A stretch of 33,590 nt of DNA from assembly GCA_949744165.1 (NCBI GenBank), contig CATJWG010000151.1, positions 1 to 33,590 of the forward strand. Direction: 5' to 3'. This stretch comes from an uncultured Eubacteriales bacterium. Lineage in GTDB: Bacteria > Bacillota > Clostridia > Oscillospirales > Oscillospiraceae. Both the position numbers and the translations under genes were made by a program. Of the stretch, positions 1-8,505 are shown in pieces (position 1 is the stretch's first letter; each line of letters begins with the position of its first letter). The notes under the pieces were generated by a model. That model had not been told where the DNA came from. It saw nothing but the letters and a program-made list of their open reading frames with translations, and searched no databases.

Positions 1-112
1 ACCCGGCCCTGAGCGGGACTGGGGCTTTCGCCCTTTTCGGGGGGTCCGCTGGGCTTTGCCCCGCCGCACGGTAACCCGGCCCTGAGCGGGACTGGGGTTT
101 TCACCCTTTTCG
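1..112. repeat. Imperfect direct repeat of 39 bp (1-39 and 74-112, period 73)
   Basis: acccggccctgagcgggactgggg[c/t]tttc[g/a]cccttttcg occurs twice; 37/39 identical by eye. It may continue beyond the left edge. Confidence 0.8.
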
Positions 113-304
113 AAAGTCGATAAGCTCATCCAGAGACCGGCCGTACAAAACCGCCAGCTTTTTTGACTGCCGGATGTCCGGCAGCGTCTCGTCTTTCTCC
201 CATTTTGATATTCTCTGCCGGCTGACGCCCAGCTTCCCGGCAACCGCCTTCTGCTACAGGCTCCTGCTCTTTCTCGCTTCAAACAGGCTGTTTCCCAGGC
301 TCAT
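101..304 (-). pseudogene. XRE-family HTH regulator interrupted by an in-frame TAG at codon 17
   Basis: Minus strand reads MSLGNSLFEARKSRSL*QKAVAGKLGVSRQRISKWEKDETLPDIRQSKKLAVLYGRSLDELIDFRKG*. The stop at 254-256 splits a typical HTH_3 (LSQxxxAxKLGVSRQxxSKWE). Same frame on both sides, 68 codons in total. Confidence 0.75.
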
Positions 305-321
305 ATTATTTCCTCCCTGTA

Positions 322-341
322 ATTGATGTACGTCAATTATA
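322..341 (-). promoter_or_regulatory. Near-perfect palindrome ATTGATGTACGTCAAT overlapping the -10 (TATAAT) of the XRE gene
   Basis: Palindrome 322-337 with one mismatched pair; minus-strand TATAAT at 341-336. Confidence 0.5.
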
Positions 342-423
342 GCTTTTTTCGCGGAAAAAACCAGCAAAAAAGCCTTGCAGTTTCGCCCGTATTGCTTACA
401 TTCCGCCGCGGATGCTTCGGGGC

Positions 424-452
424 TTGACAATTCCACTTATATACGCTATAAT
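424..452 (+). promoter_or_regulatory. Consensus sigma-A promoter TTGACA-17-TATAAT for the MATE transcript
   Basis: TTGACA 424-429, 17-bp spacer, TATAAT 447-452. Confidence 0.75.
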
Positions 453-458
453 ATCGAA

Positions 459-676
459 CATTATACTCACCGTATAAAAATATTCGTCACCGGAGAACAC
501 TTGGCCGCAGCCATGTTGTTGAGAAGGTGTCGGGTGCGCCCGGTTAAGCTTTGAGCTGAGCTCAGAGCCATGCCGGGCGTACTATTGTTATGTCTTGGTC
601 CCGTCACGGGAAGATATATATCCCGCCGCGTCCCCTCTCAGGCGCGCGGGACGACTAATGTGGATTGGAGGTTAAT
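459..676 (+). ncRNA. Candidate structured 5' leader (possible riboswitch or attenuator) of the MATE gene
   Basis: ~218 nt between the predicted TSS and the ATG. Stems include CGCCCGG/CCGGGCG enclosing GCTTTGAGCT/GCTCAGAGC, and mutually exclusive CCCG/CGGG hairpins at 600-650. Confidence 0.4.
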
Positions 677-2005
677 ATGAAAATCCAGCTTTCAGACAGC
701 TTTGACTATAAAAAGCTTCTGCGTTTTTCCCTGCCGTCTATAATCATGATGATTTTTACGTCGATATACGGCGTGGTGGACGGCTTCTTTGTCTCAAACT
801 TCGTCGGCAAAACGCCCTTTGCGGCCGTGAACCTTATCATGCCGTTTCTGATGATACTCGGCACACTCGGCTTCATGTTCGGCGCGGGCGGCAGCGCACT
901 CATAGCCAAGACGCTCGGCGAAGGAGACGCAAAAAAGGCGAACGAATACTTTTCTCTGTTCGTCTATGTTCCCGCCATACTAAGCGTGGTCATGGCCGCG
1001 GCGGCGTATGTTTTCATGCCGGACGTGGCGCGGCTGCTCGGCGCAGAGGGTGAGATGCTGAGCAACTGCGTGCTCTACGGGCGGATAATCATTCTCTCGC
1101 TGCCCGCGCTCAACCTTGAGTTCGCTTTCTGCACGTTCTTCATTACGGCCGCGCGCCCGCAGCTCTCGCTGGCCGTATCCGTGGCCGCGGGCATGACAAA
1201 CATGGTGCTTGACGCGCTGTTTGTGGCGGTGTTCCGCTTCGGCCTCGCCGGCGCCGCGGCCGCCACGGCCATGAGCCAGCTTGTCGGCGGTGTGCTGCCG
1301 CTGATTTATTTCGCGCGGCGCAACTCCAGCCTGCTGCGTCTTGGCAAAACCCGCTTTGACGGCCGCGCGCTGCTCAAGGTCTGCGCCAACGGCTCGAGCG
1401 AGCTTATGTCGAACATATCCATGTCTCTTGTGAATATGCTCTACAACATGCAGCTTATAAAATATGCCGGAGAGGACGGCGTTGCGGCCTACGGCGTGCT
1501 CATGTACGTCAACCTCATTTTCCTGTCCGCCTTTATTGGCTACTCCAACGGAACCGCGCCTGTGGTCAGTTTCCATTTTGGCGCGAAAAACCATGCGGAG
1601 CTGCACGGCCTGCTTCACAAGGGGCTGAGAATAATCGCGGTATTTTCCGTGTGCATGGTTGCGGCCGCCTACGCTCTTTCCATACCCTTGGCAAGGATTT
1701 TTGTCAGCTATGACGCGCAGCTTTTGGAGCTTACCGTTCGGGCATTCCACATCTTCTCGCTTTCGTTCCTGTTCTCGGGCATGGCAATTTACGGCTCGTG
1801 CTTTTTTACTGCGCTCAACGACGGATTGACCTCGGCGCTGATATCCTTCCTGCGTACTCTGGTGTTCCAGATTGCGGCGGTGCTTCTGCTTCCTCTGGTA
1901 TGGGGAATTGACGGCATCTGGGCCTCTATAGTTGTGGCTGAGGCAGTAGCCGCCAGCTTTGCGGCCCTGTTTCTTATGATGAAAAGGGGGAAATACCACT
2001 ATTGA
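677..2005 (+). CDS. MATE family efflux transporter
   Basis: Multi-TM protein with MATE-like N-terminus (PSIIMMIFTSIYGVVDGFFVSNFVG); ATG at 677 preceded by TTGGAGG. Confidence 0.92.
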   Translation: MKIQLSDSFDYKKLLRFSLPSIIMMIFTSIYGVVDGFFVSNFVGKTPFAAVNLIMPFLMILGTLGFMFGAGGSALIAKTLGEGDAKKANEYFSLFVYVPAILSVVMAAAAYVFMPDVARLLGAEGEMLSNCVLYGRIIILSLPALNLEFAFCTFFITAARPQLSLAVSVAAGMTNMVLDALFVAVFRFGLAGAAAATAMSQLVGGVLPLIYFARRNSSLLRLGKTRFDGRALLKVCANGSSELMSNISMSLVNMLYNMQLIKYAGEDGVAAYGVLMYVNLIFLSAFIGYSNGTAPVVSFHFGAKNHAELHGLLHKGLRIIAVFSVCMVAAAYALSIPLARIFVSYDAQLLELTVRAFHIFSLSFLFSGMAIYGSCFFTALNDGLTSALISFLRTLVFQIAAVLLLPLVWGIDGIWASIVVAEAVAASFAALFLMMKRGKYHY

Positions 2006-2062
2006 GGATATAGTAAAAACATCTCTGCCCTATGCATCGCTAAATTCACAACGAAACGTATT

Positions 2063-2101
2063 AAGAAGCTGTCAGCGACTTTGCCGCTGACAGCTTCTTT
2101 C
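2063..2101 (+). terminator. Hairpin terminator after the MATE gene
   Basis: AAGAAGCTGTCAGCG...CGCTGACAGCTTCTT perfect 15-bp arms followed by a T-rich tail. Confidence 0.8.
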
Positions 2102-2114
2102 CCACAAACGGAGC

Positions 2115-2366
2115 TCACTTGCTCCCCTTGTACTTTATGCGCGTGGCGATGCCTCCGCGAATATGTCGCTCAGCCTTGTTGACTTCCAATATCTCCTTGA
2201 CACGGAGAAACAAGGGCCTGTTTATCAGTTCAAGACGCTCGGTAAGGTCTTTATGTACGGTGGACTTGCTTACCCCAAAATGTTTGGCGGCTGCCCTGAC
2301 GGTAGTTTTATTCTCAAGTATGTACTCCGCAAGCTCAACGGCACGCCGTTCAATATCGGATTTCAA
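2115..2366 (-). CDS. spoIIID: Sporulation transcriptional regulator SpoIIID
   Basis: AEYILENKTTVRAAAKHFGVSKSTVHKDLTERLELINRPLFLRVKEILEVNKAERHIRGGIATRIKYK matches the SpoIIID pattern. Start probably TTG at 2366 or a nearby GTG, downstream of TTTGGAG. Confidence 0.92.
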   Translation of the reverse strand: MKSDIERRAVELAEYILENKTTVRAAAKHFGVSKSTVHKDLTERLELINRPLFLRVKEILEVNKAERHIRGGIATRIKYKGSK

Positions 2367-2421
2367 ATGCACCACTCCAAACCATAATACTGCTAAACTA
2401 TATGCGCCTTTATGGTGCAAA

Positions 2422-2461
2422 ATGAACGCGGGACACGCCGTTGAGCGTGTCCCGCGTTCAT
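2422..2461 (-). terminator. Strong terminator between the 5'-nucleotidase gene and spoIIID
   Basis: ATGAACGCGGGACACGC/GCGTGTCCCGCGTTCAT 17-bp perfect stem. Confidence 0.7.
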
Positions 2462-2479
2462 TATTTTGCGGTGGACAAC

Positions 2480-4438
2480 TTAAAAACGGCTCAGGGACCG
2501 GCGGACGCGGCCGTTTCTCCTGCCGGCGGCGCGCTTTTTTCTCCTGCGGACGAGAGCCCGCACGGCAAAAACGGCAAGGGCAAGCAGGATTAAAACCGCA
2601 GCCGCGGCGACGAGCGTGAATTTATTGGGATTTTTCAGCAGTTTGTCCGGCCGCCAGCTCGCTGTCACCAGCTTGCGTCCGTCGGGTGCGGCATATTTCG
2701 CCTCCACCTCGCCGCCCATGGACTGGAGATAGGATGCGATGGCATACCACTCCTTAATCTCGTTTCCCCGCTCGTCGTGGACTATGTAGTCCTCTAAACG
2801 GTCCATATCGATAGGCGCGCCGTCCGCGTCTCTGGCCGTGATGGTCAGTAGTCCGAAGGAGGAACTCTCCGCCGCGCCGAGCATCTGGCCGCAGTACAGG
2901 CCCGTAACCACTCTGTAAAGACGTTCGTCGTCTATATCCTCCCGCACGCCGCCGTCACGAATGAGCACGGCGCTTGAGGTCTTATTGAAAAACATCCGGT
3001 TGGTATTATACTCCGCGGCGGCTCCGGAGTAGTACAGCCGCGCCGCTCCCATGAGCTCGGAGACCGAAGCATCCACCTCAATGGCGTTTTTTACATCCGC
3101 GCCTGTGAGATAAACCGCTATCAGAGGATAGCCCGGAACTCCGTCCGCGCCAATGCCCAGGGATGCAGCATTGAACACATCGGACACGGTGACGTCCCCA
3201 ACGGCAAAGGATTCGCGGATTACTCCCGACGCGGTGAGTGCCAGGTCCACTCTCTCGCCCGTGGCCTCCTCCACCGCCCATTTGTAAGCATCGGACAGCA
3301 GGCTGCCGAGATTGGAATCGTGGCGCGTAGCGTACACCTCGTCCACACTGTCGAAGGTGTAGGGGTTATAGGCCAGCACCTGGTCAAAGCTCAGGCCGAA
3401 ACGGCGGAGGTAGTTTTCGTCCACCTCTTTTTTGTACCCGTCAACCAGGGCGGCGATGTCAGGGTCGTCCGCAAAACTGCCGTCAATGGGGATGAGGCGG
3501 TAATCTGACAGAACGGTGTCGCCGTTTGGCTTATAGCCCATGGTGACGACGCCAAGATTTTTGGAATACTCTCCTGCCGAGACTATCCATGTGCCGTTTA
3601 CCTCAACCGGCTGGGTCAGAGTGCTGTGGGTGTGGCCGGAGACGATGAGGTGTATCCCTTTGACCTTCCGCGCCAGCTCATAGTCCTCGCCCTTGCCGTC
3701 TGAATCCGTGCCCGAGTGGGACAGGCAGACAACCAGAGGCTGCATTCCGTTTTTCTCCCAGCACTCGGCTTTTGCGGCGTCCACCGCACGCCGGGTCTTT
3801 TCAAATCGGTCGTGCAGTATCATTCCGGACATGGGCGCGCACTCGTCAGAGTCAACACCCATGATGCCGACTATGGCATACCATATCCCGCCGCGCTCAA
3901 GCAGGATATAATCGGACACTCCGCAGCGTGAGAAAGCGTCCCAGACCGCCTGTGCATCGTCATTGAAGCCGGCCTCGCCGGGCAGCGGCGGCAGATAGTT
4001 GGCCTCGACAATCGCAGGCAGACGGTCTCCGCTGTCTACAGCGGCATTAAGCATGGAAGCCAGACCCACAGCGCGGTAGTCGTACTCATGGTTGCCAAAG
4101 GTGATCGCGTCGTAACCCAGCGCACCCATTACGCGCAGCTCAGACGCTGTTTCGGCATATGCTGTCTGAAACAGCGAGCCCATGGAAAAATCGCCGCCGT
4201 CCACCAAAATTGCGTCGGGGTGCTCCGACTTCACGGAGTTAATCGCGGTTTTCAGGCGCGCGTAGCCGCCGTACTCCACTCCCGTCTCGTCGGTAGCGGG
4301 CAGAAAGTGGGAGTGCATGTCGTGGGTGAACATAATGGTAGACTGCATTGTCGGCGCGTCTGCCAACACGGGGGCAGACGCGCACAGAGCAAGCAGCATG
4401 GCAAGGCACAGGGCAAGAATCCGGCGGGTGAGCTTCAT
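2480..4438 (-). CDS. Secreted, membrane-anchored 5'-nucleotidase / metallophosphoesterase (UshA family)
   Basis: Signal peptide, FTHDMHSHF, DGGDFSMGS, FGNHEYDY and SGHTHS motifs, 5'-nucleotidase C-terminal domain, C-terminal TM plus basic tail. ATG at 4438 with GGAGG upstream. Confidence 0.9.
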   Translation of the reverse strand: MKLTRRILALCLAMLLALCASAPVLADAPTMQSTIMFTHDMHSHFLPATDETGVEYGGYARLKTAINSVKSEHPDAILVDGGDFSMGSLFQTAYAETASELRVMGALGYDAITFGNHEYDYRAVGLASMLNAAVDSGDRLPAIVEANYLPPLPGEAGFNDDAQAVWDAFSRCGVSDYILLERGGIWYAIVGIMGVDSDECAPMSGMILHDRFEKTRRAVDAAKAECWEKNGMQPLVVCLSHSGTDSDGKGEDYELARKVKGIHLIVSGHTHSTLTQPVEVNGTWIVSAGEYSKNLGVVTMGYKPNGDTVLSDYRLIPIDGSFADDPDIAALVDGYKKEVDENYLRRFGLSFDQVLAYNPYTFDSVDEVYATRHDSNLGSLLSDAYKWAVEEATGERVDLALTASGVIRESFAVGDVTVSDVFNAASLGIGADGVPGYPLIAVYLTGADVKNAIEVDASVSELMGAARLYYSGAAAEYNTNRMFFNKTSSAVLIRDGGVREDIDDERLYRVVTGLYCGQMLGAAESSSFGLLTITARDADGAPIDMDRLEDYIVHDERGNEIKEWYAIASYLQSMGGEVEAKYAAPDGRKLVTASWRPDKLLKNPNKFTLVAAAAVLILLALAVFAVRALVRRRKKRAAGRRNGRVRRSLSRF

Positions 4439-4501
4439 GTGGTGGTCCCTCCTCGGTAGCTTTGCCCCTATTTTGCCACAGCTTCTCCAAAATGGCAAGA
4501 A

Positions 4502-4534
4502 AAAGCCGGTCCGGGAAATTTTCGGACCGGCTTT
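4502..4534 (-). terminator. Terminator of the ABC exporter operon
   Basis: AAAGCCGGTCCG/CGGACCGGCTTT; minus-strand tail CTTTTTCTT. Confidence 0.8.
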
Positions 4535-4614
4535 GAATTCTTGTTGCAGATGTTGCTGCTATTTTTCGGGGCAGTGGGCCTATGTGTAGAAAAAGAATTT
4601 TCCTTCCTCTGGTC

Positions 4615-5910
4615 TTACTTTCCGCGAAGCATCCTGATTACCTGTCCGGGCTTTGGCACGTCGCCCTTGTACAGGGCCATGAGCGTATACACCTTCCCTG
4701 CCAGCAGCACCGCAAGGCCGCAAAGAAGCAGCGTCAGCAGCAGGCTCACCGCGCCCATAGCCGGCGTCACATTGCCGAGGAGCAGGCGGCTGGGCGTTAC
4801 GAGTATTGCTGTAAACGGCACCGCATCGAGCCAGCTGAAGCCCTCCGTGCCGCTCAGCCCCGCATACAGCGCGCAGAAAAAGCTGACGACAAGTATAAGC
4901 GTAAAGAGCATGTTCGCCGATTGCAGGTCCTCCGGCTTGCCGGCCAGCGAGCCGCCCACGGCCGCAAGCGTGCAGTACAGGAGAAAGCCCGCCAGCAATA
5001 TCAGCACAGCCAGCACACAGCCCGCGGGGGACAGCAGGCCCGACACACCGGCAAACGCACGGAACAGCTGTATCAGCAGCATATCGGTGTTGGGGTTAAG
5101 CACGTACACCAGCGCCGTGCCCGCGCCAAAGCCGGCGGCGAGCGAGACAATGAACAGCAGCACCTGCACCGCGCTGGCAGTCCACAGCGCCAGCACCTTG
5201 CCCAGCACCATTGCCTCGGGCCGTACCGAGATGAGAAATGTATCCATAAGCTTAGATGTTTTTTCCATGATAACGCAGTTGCCTACGCTCTGACCGTAGA
5301 ACAGCACAAGGAAATAGATTGCCATTATATTTGCGTAGGGCAGAAGCATCCCAAGTATTCCGCGCATATCCGCCATGGGGTCGTAATCCTCTCCCTCTTC
5401 AGGCTCCGGTTCGGGCTGCGCCGGCGCCGGCTCGGACTCTGCTCCAAGAGCGGCGTAGGCACACATCTGCAAAGTCTCCGCCAGACGCTCGGCCTGTCTG
5501 TTTGTCAGCTCCGAGCCCTCAGGCAGAACAAACTCGAGCTGCCAGTCACCGCCGCTTTCGCTCACGCTAAGAGCCAGCGCGTCCGGCTCAGCCGAGGCCA
5601 TGGACACGGCAGCGGCCGTACTCTCGCATGGCAGGAAACTGACGTTTTCCGCGCCGTCAGCTCCCCAGACGGTGAACGCAGCAAACACCGCTTCAAATTC
5701 CTCCTCGCCGCAGACGTAATAGACACGGCAGGGCACGAGCGCTTCCGGTGTCTCCGGCTCTCCAGTCCCACTGAAATACTCCACGCAGGGCATTACCACG
5801 CACGGCAGCAGAAACAGCAGCGCGCATACAACCGCGCAGGTGGTTCTCCAGCCGCGCGAGCCGAGCTGACGGCTGAATGTGAATGCAAAGACAGTCTTAA
5901 AATCGCGCAT
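4615..5910 (-). CDS. ABC-2 type transporter permease
   Basis: N-terminal TM, extracellular domain, TM cluster; contains MEKTSKLMDTFLISVRPEAMVLGKVLAL, typical of NatB/ABC-2 permeases. Confidence 0.85.
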   Translation of the reverse strand: MRDFKTVFAFTFSRQLGSRGWRTTCAVVCALLFLLPCVVMPCVEYFSGTGEPETPEALVPCRVYYVCGEEEFEAVFAAFTVWGADGAENVSFLPCESTAAAVSMASAEPDALALSVSESGGDWQLEFVLPEGSELTNRQAERLAETLQMCAYAALGAESEPAPAQPEPEPEEGEDYDPMADMRGILGMLLPYANIMAIYFLVLFYGQSVGNCVIMEKTSKLMDTFLISVRPEAMVLGKVLALWTASAVQVLLFIVSLAAGFGAGTALVYVLNPNTDMLLIQLFRAFAGVSGLLSPAGCVLAVLILLAGFLLYCTLAAVGGSLAGKPEDLQSANMLFTLILVVSFFCALYAGLSGTEGFSWLDAVPFTAILVTPSRLLLGNVTPAMGAVSLLLTLLLCGLAVLLAGKVYTLMALYKGDVPKPGQVIRMLRGK

Positions 5911-5911
5911 G

Positions 5912-6928
5912 TTACACAGCCTCCTTTCCGCCGCCGCGCGCCATACGCAGCATCTGCCACAGTCTGACGCGGCCGCCGCGGTAAATGAGCAGACCTGCGT
6001 AGATTCTCGCGCACAGCAGGGCCAGCAGCGCCACGCACACGGCCTGTATCGCCCAGGAAAGGCACAGCAGAGGCAGGCTCAGCGCACCCACTGCATACTG
6101 CGCCGGCGCGCAGAAAACGCTCAGCACCGGCACAAGCGAGCACACCGTGCTCATCGGTCCGCCGAAGGCTCCGGCCACAACCGAGACAAAATAGGCCAGC
6201 ATTATAAGCACTGTGCAGCCGCCCGCTGCCCCCTGCACGTCCTCGGTGGCCGAGCAGGCCGCGCCGAACAGCCCCGCGGCTATGGCAAAGGTGAAGTAGC
6301 CCAGCAGCAGCGACACAAGCGCGGCAATCACCGTGCCCGCTCTGATGTTCTTAAGCAGGGACACTCCGTCAGCTCCCGCGAAAAAGGAGACAGAGCTGTT
6401 CAGGAAAACCGACGACAGGACGTTCGACAGCACAAAGCAAAGCGCGACGAGCGCAAAGGCCATTAGCATGTACAGCATCACGGACAGTATCTTCCCCACA
6501 ATAAGAGCCAGTGGCTTTACGCTGACCATAAGCAGCTCAACAAGCTTGGAGGTTTTCTCCTCGGCCACCGCGCCGGTTATATAGCTTACCGACATAATAC
6601 TGACCATCATCACCAAAATTGAGTACACAAGCTGCACGAAGTAGCTGTCTGCGCCCTTCTCGCGGCCGTCAATGTGCTCGCTGTGGCTGACGACGCTGTA
6701 GCTTACGCTCAAATGCTCCCCATCCTGCGCCGGCGCGGCGTATTCATAGTCCGGCTCAGGCGCCGGAACGGAGCCGGAGGAAAACACAGACGCAGCCGGC
6801 ACGCTCACAAGCGCAAGGAGCATGAAAACCGCCAGCGAGATTATGTTGCCCTTAGCCTTTAAAAGCTGAATAAAAGAAAAGCTCAGCACGTGCCCTAAAC
6901 CGCTGAGGTTTTGCTTAAGCCGGCTCAT
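5912..6928 (-). CDS. ABC-2 type transporter permease
   Basis: AEEKTSKLVELLMVSVKPLALIVGKILSVMLYML; ATG chosen at 6928 (MSRLKQNL), overlapping the ATPase gene. Confidence 0.85.
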   Translation of the reverse strand: MSRLKQNLSGLGHVLSFSFIQLLKAKGNIISLAVFMLLALVSVPAASVFSSGSVPAPEPDYEYAAPAQDGEHLSVSYSVVSHSEHIDGREKGADSYFVQLVYSILVMMVSIMSVSYITGAVAEEKTSKLVELLMVSVKPLALIVGKILSVMLYMLMAFALVALCFVLSNVLSSVFLNSSVSFFAGADGVSLLKNIRAGTVIAALVSLLLGYFTFAIAAGLFGAACSATEDVQGAAGGCTVLIMLAYFVSVVAGAFGGPMSTVCSLVPVLSVFCAPAQYAVGALSLPLLCLSWAIQAVCVALLALLCARIYAGLLIYRGGRVRLWQMLRMARGGGKEAV

Positions 6929-7886
6929 GGACTTCACCAACCTTTTCCACAAATATCTCGTGCAGCGAGGGCTCGCGCAGGTCAAAGCATATCACCGGCA
7001 CGCCCGCGCGCGTGAGCAGGCCGAGCAGGAAGTTGGCCTGCTCCTCGCCGCTGACCTTAAGGCGGTACTCGTACTCCTTACGGGAGAGAAGGCGCGCGCC
7101 CGACTGGCGAATCTGCTCGTCCGCCTCCCGTTCCGTTTTCAGATAGAGGTTGACGCGGCCGTAGCTCTTTTTTATCTCGCTCAGGTGGCCCTGCAAAACG
7201 GCTTTTGAGCGGTCGAGTATGGTTATGTCGGTGCAGAACTCCTCCACTGTGGCCATCTGGTGGCTGGACATTATCAAATACTTGCCCGCGTCAATCTCCT
7301 CACGGATTATCGTTTTGAACAAATCCGTATTCACGGGGTCAAGGCCGGAGAGCGGCTCGTCAAGAATTATCAGCTCAGGGTCGGAGATAAGCGCGGTAAT
7401 GAACTGAATTTTCTGCTGGTTACCCTTGGAAAGCTGGTCGGCCAGCTTCGGCCGTGGCTTTTTCACTCGGGCGCGGCGTGCTCCGGCCGACGACTGCGCT
7501 GCAGCCTTTTCAGGATAGAGGTATTCCTCCACCTCCAGCCGCTCAGCCCAGCGAGCTATGCGGCGCTTCGCCTCAGCCTTTGGTACGCCGCGCAGGGCGG
7601 CAAAGTATATAAGCTGGTCCATCAGGCCGTACTTCGGATACAGTCCGCGCTCCTCGGCTAAGTAGCCAACGTTGCACTCCCCGACGTTCAGTTCGCCGCC
7701 ATTCCACAGCACCTCGCCGCCGTCGCGCGCGAGCATACCCAATATCATGCGTATGGATGTGGTTTTCCCCGCTCCGTTGGTGCCCAAAAGGGCGTAAACC
7801 CCAGGACGGGGCATTTCAAAGCTGAGGGAATCGACAACAACCCTGTCGCCGTATTTTTTCCTCAGATTGGATACAATAAGGCTCAT
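6915..7886 (-). CDS. ABC transporter ATP-binding protein (NatA-like)
   Basis: Walker A GTNGAGKTTS, Walker B LIILDEPLSGLDP, C-loop-like LSKGNQQK. ATG at 7886 after GGAGAAAAATT. Confidence 0.93.
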   Translation of the reverse strand: MSLIVSNLRKKYGDRVVVDSLSFEMPRPGVYALLGTNGAGKTTSIRMILGMLARDGGEVLWNGGELNVGECNVGYLAEERGLYPKYGLMDQLIYFAALRGVPKAEAKRRIARWAERLEVEEYLYPEKAAAQSSAGARRARVKKPRPKLADQLSKGNQQKIQFITALISDPELIILDEPLSGLDPVNTDLFKTIIREEIDAGKYLIMSSHQMATVEEFCTDITILDRSKAVLQGHLSEIKKSYGRVNLYLKTEREADEQIRQSGARLLSRKEYEYRLKVSGEEQANFLLGLLTRAGVPVICFDLREPSLHEIFVEKVGEVHEPA

Positions 7887-8043
7887 AATTTTTCTCCATA
7901 AAAATACATTTTTCGCCGTTCGGCAGAAATAAATTATACCACCAGCATTACATTTATTCACAGCAATGCTGAAAAGTTCAGTTTATTTAAGATTTTGCCT
8001 CAGTCTACCTCCCGTCTTATTTTTTGCCGATGACTGCAAACCG

Positions 8044-8108
8044 TCTCAACGGTGAAATCCGCGGGGGAGCGGACTGCTCCGCGCCCCCGCGGACCCTGCC
8101 TGTTGAGA
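8044..8108. repeat. Large GC-rich inverted-repeat element
   Basis: TCCGCGGGGGAGCGGA (8058-8073)/TCCGCGCCCCCGCGGA (8078-8093), 16 bp with one mismatch, nested in TCTCAAC (8044-8050)/GTTGAGA (8102-8108). Confidence 0.6.
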
Positions 8109-8305
8109 TAATAAAAGCGCGGCGCAGGAAGCTTTTCCTACACCGCGCATAAGCACACAGGCTCATCGCACGTTCCCCTTGAAAATTACGGGGGACGTGA
8201 TATAATGAGCTTGGCGCAATATTATTGCTGTGTGGGAGCCTCTATCTCCTGCATAGGGGCATGAGAGATTGCCGTCTCTCATGCCCTGCCTTTTATTATC
8301 CCGGC
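8108..8305 (-). ncRNA. Candidate ~198-nt ncRNA (minus strand)
   Basis: Promoter TTGCAT-17-TATAAT (8340-8312) and terminator GCGCGGTGTAGGAA...TTCCTGCGCCGCGC-TTTTATTAT (8148-8108), the latter including two G-U wobbles on this strand. No ORF. Confidence 0.45.
8213..8299 (+). ncRNA. Candidate ~87-nt ncRNA (plus strand), antisense to the one above
   Basis: Promoter TTGAAA (8179-8184)-16-TATAAT (8201-8206); terminator GGGCATGAGAGA/TCTCTCATGCCC followed by TTTTATTAT (8257-8299). Confidence 0.45.
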
Positions 8306-8505
8306 AAGGCCATTATATACTTTTCGACAGGCTAATGCAAGATTTATTTCCAATTATATCGTTTATCGGGGCCTTTTCCGGCGTGGGACTGGATGGCCCC
8401 GTTTATTTATGATTTAACAAGGAAAAACACGCGACAAATGGCGGGCAGTATGATATGATAATAAATATAGTCAGCATATAAAAACTCATAATGGAGGTTA
8501 AAGCG

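Noticed and set aside
600-660. Mini-ykkC (guanidine-II) riboswitch, suggested by GGGACGAC
   Set aside because: The paired ACGR-loop hairpins expected for that class are not present; left as an unclassified leader.
980-1999. 339-aa minus-strand ORF antisense to the MATE gene
   Set aside because: Low-complexity R/H/A/G-rich translation typical of the reverse frame of a GC-rich gene; the sense strand is clearly MATE.
4582-5967. 461-aa plus-strand ORF over the ABC permease
   Set aside because: H/Q/R-rich shadow ORF with no recognisable domain; the opposite strand codes a clear ABC-2 permease.
8367-8401. Terminator hairpin CGGGGCC/GGCCCCG upstream of ubiD
   Set aside because: Only 7 bp with a 21-nt loop and interrupted T-tail; too weak to call alone.
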